Positions 63,767-64,000 of a DNA stretch of 64,000 nt are shown here, in pieces. Location of the stretch: NCBI GenBank assembly GCA_032622095.1, contig CP136069.1, positions 83,104,958 through 83,168,957 of the forward strand. The letters are read 5' to 3'. Both the position numbers and the translations under genes were made by a program. The number at the start of each line of letters is the position of its first letter. The first letter of the stretch is position 1. The stretch is from Siphonodentalium dalli. Taxonomy: Eukaryota; Mollusca; Scaphopoda; Gadilida; Siphonodentaliidae. The notes under the pieces are model-generated. The model had not been told where the DNA came from and did no database searches. It saw nothing but the letters and a program-made list of their open reading frames with translations.

Positions 63767-64000
63767 TCTTAAAATATTTTTACAATATATATATTATTGG
63801 CTATTTAAACAGATAATAACTCTTCCTGGATTCATCAAAATTAGCCAAATGTCGTGAAAATGACAACTTGAGAAAGATAATAGTATGTTTTTCTTAAAAG
63901 AGTTGGTTCGTCGCACCAACATCATAGCAATTAAATCAGCAGGACCAACCAACATCCTAGTAAATTAGCAGGACCACATGACAAGGGGTGCTGTAGTTTT

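Larger units (their letters stand above)
62503..64000 (+). other. Intron or downstream part of the plus-strand gene
   Basis: It contains a foldback (62565) and an inverted dispersed repeat (63398). No further exon was recognised up to the right edge. Confidence 0.55.

Noticed and set aside
1-64000. tRNA genes
   Set aside because: No cloverleaf with matching A and B boxes was recognised by eye; tRNAscan-SE would be decisive.

Overview
This is eukaryotic, intron-rich, AT-rich DNA from an invertebrate, most likely a bivalve mollusc. The main clue is the dominant repeat class: elements with a tandem core, an (RGAC)n microsatellite and a terminal hairpin, which resemble the pearl/HINE (Helentron-associated) elements known from bivalves. 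There is no bacterial-type gene organisation, and nearly all short open frames are translations of repeats.

Two protein-coding genes can be supported. On the minus strand, eight coding exons between 37198 and 5286 encode residues 1-264 of the 60S stalk protein uL10/P0 (RPLP0), with matching splice phases throughout. The last roughly 53 codons (alanine-rich hinge and acidic tail) are not found and must lie left of base 1. A 3' acceptor in the 5' UTR shows that at least one more 5' exon lies to the right of 37243. On the plus strand, an exon at 54009-54626 and a 57-nt exon at 62446-62502 begin an unrecognised Asn/Ser-rich protein with an N-myristoylation-type start; it continues beyond the right edge.

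The introns of RPLP0 carry the most interesting content. Four copies of a box C/D snoRNA on the same strand as the host (22401, 24111, 29631, 36108) share a guide beside box D that is complementary to the 18S rRNA segment AAAAAATTAGAGTG. They form two subtypes with different second guides. A second pair of C/D-like sequences (21450, 25612) lies among them. The introns have also been duplicated internally in several blocks.

The rest is a dense record of transposition. At least seven HINE-like families share one layout: a short 5' hairpin, an asymmetric inverted repeat, a tandem core, an (ACGG)n-type tract and a 3' hairpin. Some are joined head to tail (12783-14926). Between 32455 and 48188 TIR elements are nested inside each other, with readable target duplications: hAT-like (8 bp), TA-MITE, piggyBac-like MITE (TTAA), two other TTAA elements, two Mutator-like elements (9 bp) and a TAA-flanked element with a zinc-finger frame. 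Related copies in the window give empty-site comparisons for several of them. A short head-to-tail run of canonical Helitron-like units occupies 51074-53030. Foldback palindromes dominate the intron of the plus-strand gene.
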